Assembly: GCF_014648255.1 (NCBI RefSeq)
Contig: NZ_BMQT01000006.1
Location: 336,698-400,697, forward strand
Length of the DNA stretch: 64,000 nucleotides
Direction: 5' to 3'
Origin: Nocardioides albus
Lineage (GTDB): Bacteria > Actinomycetota > Actinomycetes > Propionibacteriales > Nocardioidaceae
Shown: piece by piece, positions 1-10,811 of the stretch
How the letters are laid out: each line of letters starts with the position of its first letter
How positions within the stretch are numbered: the stretch's first letter is position 1
Notes under the pieces: generated by a model
Databases searched by the model: none
What the model was told of the DNA's origin: nothing
Seen by the model: the letters and a program-made list of their open reading frames with translations, nothing else
Made by a program: the position numbers and the translations under genes

Positions 1-630
1 GACTCCGTGTTCACCGTCGCCCACGAGGCCGGGCTCAGCACCGGCGTCTTCGTGACCAAGCAGAAGTTCGAGCTGTGGCAGCGGGCCTGGGGAGACCACA
101 TCGACCTCTTCGCGGCCGTGGACGACCACGACCGGCTGGTCTCGGAGGCCGCGAAGGACCTGGCCGCCGAGCAGCGGGACCTCACCTTCGTACACCTGTC
201 TCTTCCTGACGTCGCCGGACACGCCTCGAGCGGCATGTCGGCGCCGTATCTGGCGGCCGTCGAGGAGTCCGACGAGCAGGTCGGTCAGCTCCTCGAGGTC
301 ATCGACGCCGACCCCGGCCTCGCGAAGGACCTGGATGTGATCCTGACCGCCGACCACGGCTTCAAGCCCGGGATCACCAACCACTCCGAGAAGGTCTACG
401 AGAACTATCGGATCCCGTTCATCGTCTGGGGTCCCGACGCCGCGGCCGGCGAGGACCTCTACGACCTCAACGCCGACGACTACCGCGACCCGGGCAAGGG
501 ACGCCCCGGATATGACGGCCCACAACCCATACGCAACGCCGATCTCGGCAACCTGGCCCTGGACCTTCTCGGCCTGGGTCCCATCGAGACCAGTGACATC
601 GGCAAAGAGCAGTCGCTCGACGTCAAATGA
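1..630 (+). CDS. Alkaline phosphatase-superfamily phosphodiesterase (partial, 3' end only)
   Basis: The frame is open from base 1 (Asp-Ser-Val), so the gene begins left of the window and the GTG at 7 need not be the start. The visible 209 residues fit the C-terminal half of the type I phosphodiesterase/nucleotide pyrophosphatase group. They include HLSLPDVAGHASSGMS, a strand ending in ILTADHGF and a following NHSEK, where Asp and His would bind the second metal; IPFIVWGP is the typical closing strand. The likely reaction is hydrolysis of a phosphoester or phosphodiester; the substrate cannot be read from this part. The stop is followed by about 70 bp before the next gene, on the same strand. 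Confidence 0.75.
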   Translation, partial: DSVFTVAHEAGLSTGVFVTKQKFELWQRAWGDHIDLFAAVDDHDRLVSEAAKDLAAEQRDLTFVHLSLPDVAGHASSGMSAPYLAAVEESDEQVGQLLEVIDADPGLAKDLDVILTADHGFKPGITNHSEKVYENYRIPFIVWGPDAAAGEDLYDLNADDYRDPGKGRPGYDGPQPIRNADLGNLALDLLGLGPIETSDIGKEQSLDVK

Positions 631-703
631 CGTTTCCGTAACCATCCGCGAGCACCCACGTCCCTGAGGTACGTTTCGAACGTAACCTCCCCAAGGAGCG
701 TGA

Positions 704-1927
704 ATGTCAGTCAGCCGGATCGCTCGAGCGGCCTTGCACAGAGGCCGACGCGCACAGCGGGTCACGATCATCGGCGCGGGCATCGGCGGCCTGACGCTCG
801 CCGTCGAGCTGCGTCGCCTGGGGATCGAGGTCGAGGTGTACGAGGCCGCGAACGATCCTCGGCCCAGCGGCGATGCCGTGCTGGTGACAGCCAACGCGTC
901 CCGGCTCCTCGAACGCATCGGGCTCGAGTCCGGGCTCGGTGATGCCTCGACACCCGTCGACGGCGTCGTCTGGCGCGACGGCCACACGGGCGCCGCGATC
1001 GGCAGGGTGCTCTGGGCCGACCATGCCGCCCGCTCCGGCGGACGCTGCTACGGCGTCGGTCACGCCGACCTGCACGCGCTCCTGATCCAGGCATTCGGCA
1101 CCGACGGGCTCCATCTCGGCCACCGACTCATCGGCGTCACGGAGGCCGGCGACGGGCCGGCGGTTCTGGAATTCGCCGACGGCGAGTCGGTCGAAGCCGA
1201 TCTGGTCATCGGCGCCGACGGGGCCCGCTCGATCCTGCGTGACCTCGTCGTCGGCTACGACGACGCCCAGTTCTCCGGCTGCCTGGCCTGGCGCGGGACC
1301 GTCCCGCGTTCGCGGCTCACCCTGCTTCCCGATCCCGAACGCCTGCAGCTGTGGCTCGGCGCCGACGGTCACCTGATGCACCATCCGGTCGGCAACGGCA
1401 ACCACGCCTTCCTGCTGGTCCGACGGCAGCTCGGTCCGTGGGTCCCGGAAGCGTGGGCATGGCCCTCAGACCCGGACGAGCACGTTCACACCTACGCCGG
1501 CTGGCATCCCGCCGTGGTCCAGATGATCTCCGCAGCACCGGTCTCGGAGCGGTGGGCGCTCTTCCACCGGCCGCCCCTGTCGACCTGGTCGCGCGGCCGC
1601 ATCACGCTGCTGGGCGACGCCGCTCACCTGACGCTCCCCCACCACTGCCAAGGCGCCGCCCAGGCGATCGAGGATGCCGTCGTCCTCGCCGGCTGCCTCG
1701 CCGCCGACGACGACTGGGACCGTGCCCGCACCAGCTACGAGGTACGCCGACGCGACCGCACCCGCCGGATCCAGGTCGCCTCCGTGGCTGCTGCCGACGC
1801 GCTCCACCTCCCCGACGGCCCACGTGCTCAGGCCCGCAACAAGCGGCTCGGGTCGGCCGATGCGTACGACCGACATCTCGCCTGGATCCACGAGCACGAC
1901 GCCGCCGCCGGTCTCCCCCACCCGTAA
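704..1927 (+). CDS. FAD-dependent monooxygenase (aromatic hydroxylase type)
   Basis: A 407-residue flavoprotein of the salicylate/p-hydroxybenzoate hydroxylase group. It has all three FAD signatures: a Rossmann GxGxxG near residue 25 (VTIIGAGIGGLTLAVEL), the DG motif (VIGADGARSILR) and the GD motif (ITLLGDAAH, followed by QGAAQAIEDA). Such enzymes use NAD(P)H and O2 to hydroxylate an aromatic or polyketide substrate in the cytoplasm. The substrate is not evident and no pathway genes lie beside it. The start is supported by AAGGAG at 693-698, five bases ahead of the ATG. Confidence 0.85.
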   Translation: MSVSRIARAALHRGRRAQRVTIIGAGIGGLTLAVELRRLGIEVEVYEAANDPRPSGDAVLVTANASRLLERIGLESGLGDASTPVDGVVWRDGHTGAAIGRVLWADHAARSGGRCYGVGHADLHALLIQAFGTDGLHLGHRLIGVTEAGDGPAVLEFADGESVEADLVIGADGARSILRDLVVGYDDAQFSGCLAWRGTVPRSRLTLLPDPERLQLWLGADGHLMHHPVGNGNHAFLLVRRQLGPWVPEAWAWPSDPDEHVHTYAGWHPAVVQMISAAPVSERWALFHRPPLSTWSRGRITLLGDAAHLTLPHHCQGAAQAIEDAVVLAGCLAADDDWDRARTSYEVRRRDRTRRIQVASVAAADALHLPDGPRAQARNKRLGSADAYDRHLAWIHEHDAAAGLPHP

Positions 1928-1957
1928 CTCCGCGGCCCTTTCCGGCGTTGCCAAGAT

Positions 1958-2302
1958 GTGAGTGTCTCCCCCGGACGCAGAGGGTTCCTCGCGCTCGGTA
2001 TCTGGACGATGTACGCAGCCGCCCTCGCCGTAGCGCTGGTCCAGCTCGGCTCCGCGCCGGAGGCCGACGGTCTTCCGGCCGGCCGTCCGCTCGCCCCTGA
2101 CAGCCCTGCCGCCCTCATCGCGAAGCACGACTGCTGGAGCGGGGAGGCCCCGCCCGACATGACCGGCAGGCTCCCCGGGCACGCCATCGTCGCCACCGGC
2201 GCGACCCCGCGCTACGTCGGCGCCCACCTCACCGGCAAAGCCCTCGACCAGGTCTTCTCCGCCGCGGATCACGGGCTCGTCGTCTACGCCTTCTGCCGCT
2301 GA
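1958..2302 (+). CDS. Small membrane-anchored protein of unknown function
   Basis: A 114-residue product with a GTG start. Residues 9-30 form one hydrophobic segment (LALGIWTMYAAALAVALVQL), suggesting an N-terminal signal anchor with the remaining roughly 85 residues outside. The exported part has two cysteines (KHDCWSG and the penultimate residue) that could form a disulphide. I recognise no family. It lies 30 bp after the monooxygenase and converges on cysM, 17 bp away. The codon usage looks native, but the short length and absent Shine-Dalgarno leave some doubt. Confidence 0.55.
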   Translation: MSVSPGRRGFLALGIWTMYAAALAVALVQLGSAPEADGLPAGRPLAPDSPAALIAKHDCWSGEAPPDMTGRLPGHAIVATGATPRYVGAHLTGKALDQVFSAADHGLVVYAFCR

Positions 2303-2319
2303 ACCCCTGCCGCCGGCGG

Positions 2320-5027
<2,708 letters not shown>

Positions 5028-5040
5028 GAGGGTCCTGCAC

Positions 5041-6264
5041 ATGACCATGGCCGTCGAGCGTGAGCAGCGCTGGGAGCACAACCTCAAGGTGCTGCCGTTC
5101 GTGCTGCTCGCGCTGGCCACGGTGATCAGCGTCGCGACCATCTCGGAGATGGGCCCGCGCACGCTCGGCATGCGGGTGACGTTCGGCGTGCTCGTGGCGG
5201 CGACCGCGGTGTGGATCTGGCGGTGGATGTATGTCTACGGCCGCCCACATCCGGTCGGCTACGTCGGCCGCACGCTGCTCGCCGCCGCCCTCACCGTCGT
5301 CCATCCGCTCTTCTGCATCTTTGCCTGGGTCGGGTTCCTGGACGCCTTCGAGTCCTTCCGCGGCCGCTGGAGATGGGTGGCGATGGCGGTCACCTCGCTG
5401 ATCATGGCCACCGGTCAGACCGGCGGGCCGCCGCCGTACGACAGCCCGTGGCAGAGCGCTGCCCTGCCCCTGCTCTTCGTCGTCAACTTCGGGCTCGCCT
5501 CCCTGATGGCCCGCTACAGCATGCACCTCGACGCCGTCAGCCAGGAGCGGGCCGACACGATCGTCAGGCTGGAGCACGCCCTCACCGAGAACGCGCGCCT
5601 CCACGAGAAGCTCCTCGCGCAGTCACGTCAGACCGGCGTACGCGACGAGCGTGAGCGCCTCGCCCGCGAGATCCACGACACCATCGCGCAGTCGCTCGCC
5701 GGCGTCGTGGCCCAGCTCCAGGCCGCCGAAGGCTCCGCTGACGCCGGGGACGCCGGGGACGTACGCCGCCGGGTGGCCCGAGCCACCGAGATGGCTCGCA
5801 CGGCACTCGTCGAGGCCCGGCGGTCCGTGCAGGACCTCTCCCCCACCGAGCTCACCGACGCGGGCCTCCTCGATGCCTTGTCGAGGTTGATCGAGAGCTG
5901 GAACGACGACCACGACGTGGAGGCCTCGTTCGTCGTCGTCGGCGAAGCCACGGCCCTGCACTCCGAGGTCGAGGCCACGCTGCTGCGGATCGCCCAAGAG
6001 GCGCTCGCCAACGTCGCCAAGCACGCCGAGGCGTCGAGGGTCGGGGTCACGCTCACCTTCGACGAGTCCGAGGTCATCCTCGACGTACGCGACGACGGCT
6101 GCGGCTTCGACCCCACCGGCCCCCGTCGCGACTCGGCCTTCGGTCTCGGCGTGATGCGCACCCGCGCCCAGCGACTGGCCGGCACCTTCACCCTGGAGTC
6201 CGCCCCAGGCGCCGGCACGGCCCTCTCGGCCCGCATCCCCGCACTCCCCCGAGGTGCCGCATGA
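5041..6264 (+). CDS. Sensor histidine kinase, HisKA_3 (NarL-type partner)
   Basis: A 407-residue kinase. The N-terminal 160 residues contain four to five membrane helices with short loops and little extracellular domain, as in intramembrane-sensing kinases. A coiled linker leads to the phosphoacceptor box REIHDTIAQSLAGVV (His212). The HATPase_c domain (about 310-405) has DVRDDGCGFD and GLGVMRTRA. The start was chosen at 5041, behind GAGGG at 5028-5032; a longer frame from 4999 would overlap the permease. It forms a two-component pair with the next gene and probably controls the exporter ahead of it, as in LiaS/VraS-type modules. Confidence 0.9.
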   Translation: MTMAVEREQRWEHNLKVLPFVLLALATVISVATISEMGPRTLGMRVTFGVLVAATAVWIWRWMYVYGRPHPVGYVGRTLLAAALTVVHPLFCIFAWVGFLDAFESFRGRWRWVAMAVTSLIMATGQTGGPPPYDSPWQSAALPLLFVVNFGLASLMARYSMHLDAVSQERADTIVRLEHALTENARLHEKLLAQSRQTGVRDERERLAREIHDTIAQSLAGVVAQLQAAEGSADAGDAGDVRRRVARATEMARTALVEARRSVQDLSPTELTDAGLLDALSRLIESWNDDHDVEASFVVVGEATALHSEVEATLLRIAQEALANVAKHAEASRVGVTLTFDESEVILDVRDDGCGFDPTGPRRDSAFGLGVMRTRAQRLAGTFTLESAPGAGTALSARIPALPRGAA

Positions 6265-6278
6265 CCCCGAGACGTCAG

Positions 6279-6320
6279 TTCTTGACGCCGAAGAGTCGAT
6301 TGTTGACGCCGAAGAGTCGA
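6279..6320. repeat. Tandem duplication of 21 bp at the kinase-regulator junction
   Basis: Two back-to-back 21-base units (6279-6299 and 6300-6320) differ at one position and share TTGACGCCGAAGAGTCGA. They lie between the kinase stop and the likely regulator start. In the frame from the GTG at 6254 they encode the repeated peptide DAEESI. They may be part of an N-terminal extension or simply spacer. Confidence 0.85.
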
Positions 6321-6343
6321 TTTCTGAGAGACAGAGGACAAAC

Positions 6344-6964
6344 GTGATCAAGATCGTGGTCGCCGACGACCACCCGGTCGTACGCGACGGGGTGGTCGGA
6401 GTGCTCCGCGCCCAAGGCTTCGAGGTCGTCGGCCAGGCCGGCGACGGCGCCGAAGCCATCGCACTCGTCGAGGAGCTCGAGCCGGACGTGCTCGTCCTCG
6501 ACCTCCGGATGCCCGGCACCGGCGGCGTAGAGGTGATCGAGCGGCTCCGGGCGCAGGAGTCGCGCGCCGGCGTACTGGTCCTGACGACGTTCGACACGGA
6601 CACCGACGTCGTCGCGGCGATCGAGGCCGGGGCGACCGGCTATCTGCTCAAGGACGCTCCGACGCCGGATCTGGTCGAAGCCGTCCGAGCGACGGCGGCC
6701 GGCGAGACCGTCCTCTCCCCCGCGGTGGCGACCCGACTCGCGTCCCGACTCCGTTCGCCGGGCCCGACGGCCCAGCTGAGCCCGCGCGAGCGCGAGGTGC
6801 TCGCCCTCGTCGCCGGCGGGACGACCAACCGCGCGATCGCCGCAAAGCTCTTCGTGAGCGAGGCAACGGTCAAGACCCACCTAGGTCACATCTTCGACAA
6901 GCTGGGAGTCACAGACAGAGCAGCCGCGGTCGCAAGAGCGTACGACCGCGGAATTTTGGGCTAA
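6344..6964 (+). CDS. Response regulator, NarL/LuxR family
   Basis: A 206-residue regulator. The receiver domain has the acidic pair ADDH, phosphoacceptor Asp53 (VLDLRMPG) and the conserved lysine in LLKDAP. The C-terminal LuxR-type HTH (LSPREREVLALVAGG, then ATVKTHLGHIFDKL) binds DNA. The start is the GTG at 6344 with GAGGA at 6334-6338. An in-frame GTG at 6254 that overlaps the kinase end would add 30 residues containing a duplicated DAEESI, which is not part of the family fold. The cognate kinase is directly upstream. Confidence 0.92.
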   Translation: MIKIVVADDHPVVRDGVVGVLRAQGFEVVGQAGDGAEAIALVEELEPDVLVLDLRMPGTGGVEVIERLRAQESRAGVLVLTTFDTDTDVVAAIEAGATGYLLKDAPTPDLVEAVRATAAGETVLSPAVATRLASRLRSPGPTAQLSPREREVLALVAGGTTNRAIAAKLFVSEATVKTHLGHIFDKLGVTDRAAAVARAYDRGILG

Positions 6965-6973
6965 AACGCAGCG

Positions 6974-7017
6974 GTGTGCTGCCAGGCGTGCGCCATGACG
7001 CACTCCTGACAGCACAC
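6974..7017. terminator. Bidirectional hairpin terminator
   Basis: Arms GTGTGCTGCCAGG and CCTGACAGCACAC (12 of 13 paired, one G-U/C-A position) enclose a smaller CGTGCG/CGCAC stem. It sits between convergent genes, the response regulator (stop 6964) and cysO (stop 7026), and could terminate both. Confidence 0.75.
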
Positions 7018-7025
7018 TGCGAGGT

Positions 7026-7301
7026 TCAGCAGCCGCCGGCTACGGCGGGGAGGATTACTACCTGGTCGCCGTCTTTCAGCTCGGCGTCGAGACCGCCGAT
7101 GAAACGTACGTCCTCGTCGTTGATGTAGACGTTGACGAAGCGGCGCAGGTCGCCGTTGTCGATGAGGCGCTCCTTGATGCCGGAGTGGTTCGCCTCGAGG
7201 TCGTCGATGAGCGCGCTCAGGGTCTTGCCCTCGGCGCTGACTGCCTTCTCACCGGCGGTGTAGGTGCGGAGGATGGTCGGGATCTTGACCTCGATGGCCA
7301 T
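7026..7301 (-). CDS. cysO: Sulfur carrier protein CysO with an encoded C-terminal Gly-Gly-Cys
   Basis: A 91-residue ubiquitin-like protein of the ThiS/MoaD family, matching mycobacterial CysO in IPTILR near the start and RFVNVYINDEDVRF in the middle. CysO carries sulfur as a C-terminal thiocarboxylate on Gly-Gly, which CysM joins to an O-phosphoserine-derived residue. The encoded tail here is LPAVAGGC, one cysteine longer than the functional Gly-Gly end. The start is the ATG at 7301 with AGGAGA at 7306-7311. A GTG at 7337 overlapping the mec stop would add 12 residues. It follows mec, whose metalloprotease could remove the extra cysteine. Confidence 0.92.
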   Translation of the reverse strand: MAIEVKIPTILRTYTAGEKAVSAEGKTLSALIDDLEANHSGIKERLIDNGDLRRFVNVYINDEDVRFIGGLDAELKDGDQVVILPAVAGGC

Positions 7302-7333
7302 GGGTTCTCCTAGCTGGATGTTCTCAGGATGCG

Positions 7334-7762
7334 TCACGACAACGTCGTGACGATGTTGATTTCTTCCTCGGTGACGTTGCCGTCGACGATGCGGTAGGAC
7401 CGGAACTCGACCGGCCCTTGAGCCGACCCGTGCTCGCGGGTGCTGACCAGCACATAGTGCGCGTTCGGCTCCATCGCCAGCCCGATGTCGGTGCGCGAGG
7501 GGTAGGCCTCGGTCGCCGTGTGGGAGTGGTAGACGATCACCGGCTCCTCGTCGTTGGCGTCCATCTCCTTGTAGAGCTGGAGCAGGTCTGTCGAGTCGAA
7601 CTCGTAGAAGGTCGGCGAGCCGGCGGCGTTGATCATCTCGATGAACCGCTCGGGCCGGTCGGACCCCTCAGGGCCTGCGACGATCCCGCATGCCTCGTCG
7701 GGATGGTCGCGCTTCGCGTGGGCGACGATCGCGTCGTAGGTCGCCTGGTCGATGGTCAGCAC
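7334..7762 (-). CDS. mec: CysO-cysteine metallopeptidase Mec (JAMM family)
   Basis: A 142-residue JAB/MPN zinc protease. The JAMM residues are complete: Glu23 (DEACGIV) and HSHTATEAYPSRTD with His79, His81, Ser89 and Asp92. Mycobacterial Mec cuts the isopeptide-like bond after Gly-Gly in CysO-Cys, releasing cysteine and regenerating the carrier. The start is GTG. cysO follows after 32 bases, and DUF2017 and clpS precede it on the same strand, an arrangement common in actinobacteria. Given the Gly-Gly-Cys end of the neighbouring CysO, Mec may also mature the newly made carrier. Confidence 0.92.
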   Translation of the reverse strand: MLTIDQATYDAIVAHAKRDHPDEACGIVAGPEGSDRPERFIEMINAAGSPTFYEFDSTDLLQLYKEMDANDEEPVIVYHSHTATEAYPSRTDIGLAMEPNAHYVLVSTREHGSAQGPVEFRSYRIVDGNVTEEEINIVTTLS

Positions 7763-7847
7763 GGGATCAGCCTAGGCGGGCAGAACAGCGCGGACGTACG
7801 TGACCGGGTGCCGGACACGGTCACCGCCGTCCGCACGGATGGTGTAG

Positions 7848-8438
7848 TCAGGACGCCGCCCACAGCGCATCGACGATGGTCTCCTGCAGGATCCCGACCC
7901 ACTGGTAGATCCCGTAGACCTGGCCCGCGGGGTCGTCCTCGGGCAGCGAGTCCCAGAAGTCCTCGTCGCCCTCCTCGACCCCGAGCCGGGTCGCGAGCGC
8001 GAGCCGGATGTCGGTGAAGGAGCGCATCCACGCCTCGGCGTCGGCGATCGAGAGCTCGACGTCGATGACCATCCCGTCCTCGTCCAGCTCGGGCGGCAGT
8101 CCGGCCTCCTCGAGCGCGTCGATGATGGTCGAGGCGGCCCGCGCCTTGCCATCGCGCAGACCTCCCTCGGTGAACCGCCGGAACTCCCCGGCCGCCTCTT
8201 CGTCGTCGCCGTAGGCGGAGGGGAAGAGCCGCTTCAGCACCGGGTCCTCGGGCTCGGTGGTCGGACCCGAGAAGTCGAGCAGCGCCTCGAGCGGGTCATC
8301 GCTCTCGGCAGGCGCGGCGACCTCGTTGCGCAGCAGCTCGACGAGCTGGGAGGCCAACGAACGAAGCAGGTCGGCCTCGAACCCGGAGAAGGTCGCGATG
8401 ATCTGCTTGCCGCGGCGGTGGTAGCTGAACCCGCCCAT
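7848..8438 (-). CDS. DUF2017 family protein
   Basis: A 196-residue acidic, mostly helical protein without membrane segments or signal peptide, recognised as DUF2017 from its start ([19 protein letters not shown]) and its place between clpS and mec. No function is established to my knowledge. The ATG at 8438 overlaps the clpS stop by ATGA, which fixes the start and implies translational coupling. A longer frame would run nine codons into clpS. The link to ClpS suggests a role near ClpCP proteolysis, but that is inference from position only. Confidence 0.85.
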   Translation of the reverse strand: MGGFSYHRRGKQIIATFSGFEADLLRSLASQLVELLRNEVAAPAESDDPLEALLDFSGPTTEPEDPVLKRLFPSAYGDDEEAAGEFRRFTEGGLRDGKARAASTIIDALEEAGLPPELDEDGMVIDVELSIADAEAWMRSFTDIRLALATRLGVEEGDEDFWDSLPEDDPAGQVYGIYQWVGILQETIVDALWAAS

Positions 8439-8731
8439 CAGTCCTGCTTCTCCAGGGTCGCCCACAGACCGTACTCGTGCATCGCCTGCACGTCGCGCTC
8501 CATCTCCTCACGCGATCCGGAGGAGACGGCCGACTTGCCGTCGTGGTGCACCTCCATCATCAGCTTCTCCGCCTTCTTCTTGGAGTAGCCGAAGTACTTC
8601 TGGAAGACGAAGGTGACGTACGACATCAGGTTGACCGGGTCGTTCCAGACGATCGTCACCCACGGGGTCGCGGGCGCTACGAGGTCGTCGACCTCGGGCT
8701 CGTCGAGCTCCACGGGGCTTGGCGCGCTCAT
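8438..8731 (-). CDS. clpS: ATP-dependent Clp protease adaptor ClpS
   Basis: A 97-residue adaptor with the ClpS core [18 protein letters not shown] and the helix [14 protein letters not shown]. The WNDP loop and the later hydrophobic residues form the pocket for N-degron substrates, which ClpS hands to the ClpA/C-ClpP protease. The unstructured acidic N-terminus (about 20 residues) is usual for the family. I chose the ATG at 8731 (MSAPSP); an ATG three codons upstream at 8740 is possible. The divergent pncB begins only about 20 bp away, so the promoters overlap. Confidence 0.93.
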   Translation of the reverse strand: MSAPSPVELDEPEVDDLVAPATPWVTIVWNDPVNLMSYVTFVFQKYFGYSKKKAEKLMMEVHHDGKSAVSSGSREEMERDVQAMHEYGLWATLEKQD

Positions 8732-8751
8732 ACAGTCCATCGTGCCACGAT

Positions 8752-10050
8752 GTGCCCGTGGACTCGACAGCGGACTCGACCGCGCTCCTGACAGATCACT
8801 ACGAGCTGACCATGCTCCAAGCCGCGCTCAAGGCGGGCACTGCGGAGCGCCGTGCCGTCTTCGAGCTGTTCCCCCGGCGCCTCGCCGGTGGTCGCCGCTA
8901 CGGCGTGGTGGCCGGGGTCGGACGGGCGCTCGACGCCGTCGAGACCTTCCGGTTCGGCCCGGAACAGCTGGCCGTCCTGGAGGGCGTCGTCGACGGCCCG
9001 ACCCTGGAGTGGCTGGCCGGCTACCGCTTCACCGGCGACATCTGGGGGTACGCCGAGGGCGAGACCTTCTTCCCGCACTCGCCGCTGCTCGTGGTCGAGG
9101 CCAGCTTCGCCGAGGCGGTCGCCCTGGAGACGGTGCTCCTCTCGATCTACAACCACGACTCGGCCATCGCCACCGCGGCCTCCCGGATGACGCTCGCGGC
9201 CGGGGACCGCCCGTGCATCGAGATGGGCTCGCGGCGCACCCACGAGGCGGCCGCCGTCGCTGCCGCCCGGGCGGCCTATGTCGCGGGCTTCACCGCCACC
9301 TCCAACCTCGCCGCACGGGCGCGCTTCGGCGTGCCCACCACCGGCACCTCCGCCCACGCCTTCACGCTCCTGCACGACACCGAGGAGCAGGCCTTCCAGG
9401 CCCAGGTCGCCTCCCTCGGCAAGGGCACCACGCTGCTGGTGGACACCTACGACATCGCCGAGGCGGTCGCGAAGGCGGTCGAGATCACCGGGCCCGAGCT
9501 CGGTGCGGTGCGGATCGACTCCGGCGACCTGGGCCTCCTCGCCCACGACGTACGCCGCCAGCTCGACGACCTCGGCGCGACCAAGACGAAGATCATCGTC
9601 ACCAGCGACCTGGACGAGTACGCCATCGCCGGCCTCGCGGCCGCCCCGGTCGACGGCTACGGGGTCGGCACCCAGCTGGTCACCGGCTCCGGTCATCCGA
9701 CCGCCGGGTTCGTCTACAAGCTCGTCGCCCGCGAGGGCGCCTCCGGCGACCTGGAGCCGGTCGCCAAGAAGAGCGCGTCCAAGAGCTCGATCGGGGGCCG
9801 AAAGTACGCCCTGCGCCGCCGCGACCGCAACGATGTCGCCGACGCCGAGGTGATCGGCATCGGCACCCCTCCTCAGGGCGACGACAACGACCGCCCCCTC
9901 CTCACCCAGCTCGTACGCAAGGGCGAGATCGTCGGTCGTGAGCCCCTCGACGCAGCCCGCGACCGCCACCAGGCCTCCGTCGCCGAGCTCCCCGTCATCG
10001 CCCACTCGCTCCTCAAGGGCGATCCCGCGATCCCCACCCAGTTCATCTGA
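8752..10050 (+). CDS. pncB: Nicotinate phosphoribosyltransferase
   Basis: A 432-residue enzyme converting nicotinate and PRPP to nicotinate mononucleotide, the entry step of Preiss-Handler NAD salvage. Family features are [11 protein letters not shown] at the N-terminus, [28 protein letters not shown], the VRIDSGDLG strand, and [10 protein letters not shown]. Length is normal. The start is GTG at 8752 or 8758; the ORF opens at 8719, but that part overlaps the clpS start region. Its substrate comes from the nicotinamidase encoded next, so the two form a salvage pair separated by a palindromic repeat. Confidence 0.92.
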   Translation: MPVDSTADSTALLTDHYELTMLQAALKAGTAERRAVFELFPRRLAGGRRYGVVAGVGRALDAVETFRFGPEQLAVLEGVVDGPTLEWLAGYRFTGDIWGYAEGETFFPHSPLLVVEASFAEAVALETVLLSIYNHDSAIATAASRMTLAAGDRPCIEMGSRRTHEAAAVAAARAAYVAGFTATSNLAARARFGVPTTGTSAHAFTLLHDTEEQAFQAQVASLGKGTTLLVDTYDIAEAVAKAVEITGPELGAVRIDSGDLGLLAHDVRRQLDDLGATKTKIIVTSDLDEYAIAGLAAAPVDGYGVGTQLVTGSGHPTAGFVYKLVAREGASGDLEPVAKKSASKSSIGGRKYALRRRDRNDVADAEVIGIGTPPQGDDNDRPLLTQLVRKGEIVGREPLDAARDRHQASVAELPVIAHSLLKGDPAIPTQFI

Positions 10051-10071
10051 TCGCGCGCCGCCTGGCCGGAT

Positions 10072-10157
10072 GTTCGTCTAGGTATGCAGACCAACCGTCA
10101 CACCCCACGTGGAACTCCGCTAGGGATGTGACGGTTCGGCTGCATACCTAGACGAAC
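10072..10157. repeat. Family A palindromic repeat, copy 1
   Basis: Perfect 18-base outer arms, GTTCGTCTAGGTATGCAG (10072-10089) and its complement (10140-10157), enclose a second pair, AACCGTCACA (10093-10102) and TGTGACGGTT (10127-10136). The 86 bp unit can fold into one long hairpin. It lies 21 bases after the pncB stop and 23 before pncA. A second copy with the same arms is at 43478-43571. Confidence 0.95.
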
Positions 10158-10180
10158 CGCCACCGTCTACGCTGGCGAGC

Positions 10181-10756
10181 ATGACGCGTGCACTGATCGT
10201 GGTCGACGTACAGAACGACTTCTGCGAGGGCGGGTCCCTGCCGGTCGACGGCGGGGCCAGGGTGGCCTACGACATCGGTCAGCTGCTGCGCGAACGAGCA
10301 GCGAGCAAGGAGCCGGAGCCGACGTACGGCCTGGTGGTGGCGACCAAGGACCACCACATCGACCCGGGCGACCACTTCGGCAACCCGCCGGACTACGTGG
10401 ACTCGTGGCCGGCGCACTGCGTGGTCGGCACCGACGGCGAGGCGTTCCACCCCAACCTGGACCCGGTGTCCTTCGACGAGATCTTCCGCAAGGGCGAGTA
10501 CGCCGCGGCATATTCCGGCTTCGAGGGCGCGGCCAAGGGCGGCGCCACGCTGGTCGACTGGCTCCGGGAGCGCGGGGTGGAGGAGGTCGACGTGTGCGGG
10601 CTGGCGACCGACTACTGCGTACGCGCGACCGTGCTCGACGCGCGAGCGGCCGGGTTCGGCACGACGCTGCTCTCCGACCTGACCGCTGGAGTGGCGGCGG
10701 AGCGCACTGCAGCGGCCATCGAAGAGATGCGCGCGGCGGGGGTAACGGTCTTGTGA
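10181..10756 (+). CDS. pncA: Nicotinamidase (isochorismatase-fold)
   Basis: A 191-residue cysteine hydrolase that deamidates nicotinamide to nicotinate. The catalytic triad is visible: Asp9 in IVVDVQNDF, Lys in the IFRKGEY segment, and Cys in GLATDYCVRATV. The metal site Asp-His-His is present in KDHHIDPGDHF. It lies downstream of pncB and supplies its substrate. In mycobacteria this enzyme activates pyrazinamide. The start is the ATG at 10181. Confidence 0.93.
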   Translation: MTRALIVVDVQNDFCEGGSLPVDGGARVAYDIGQLLRERAASKEPEPTYGLVVATKDHHIDPGDHFGNPPDYVDSWPAHCVVGTDGEAFHPNLDPVSFDEIFRKGEYAAAYSGFEGAAKGGATLVDWLRERGVEEVDVCGLATDYCVRATVLDARAAGFGTTLLSDLTAGVAAERTAAAIEEMRAAGVTVL

Positions 10757-10811
10757 CAGAAATGCGAACTTTCCACCGATAGTGCTCGTCTGAAGGTCTA
10801 TTCTCTCTCGA

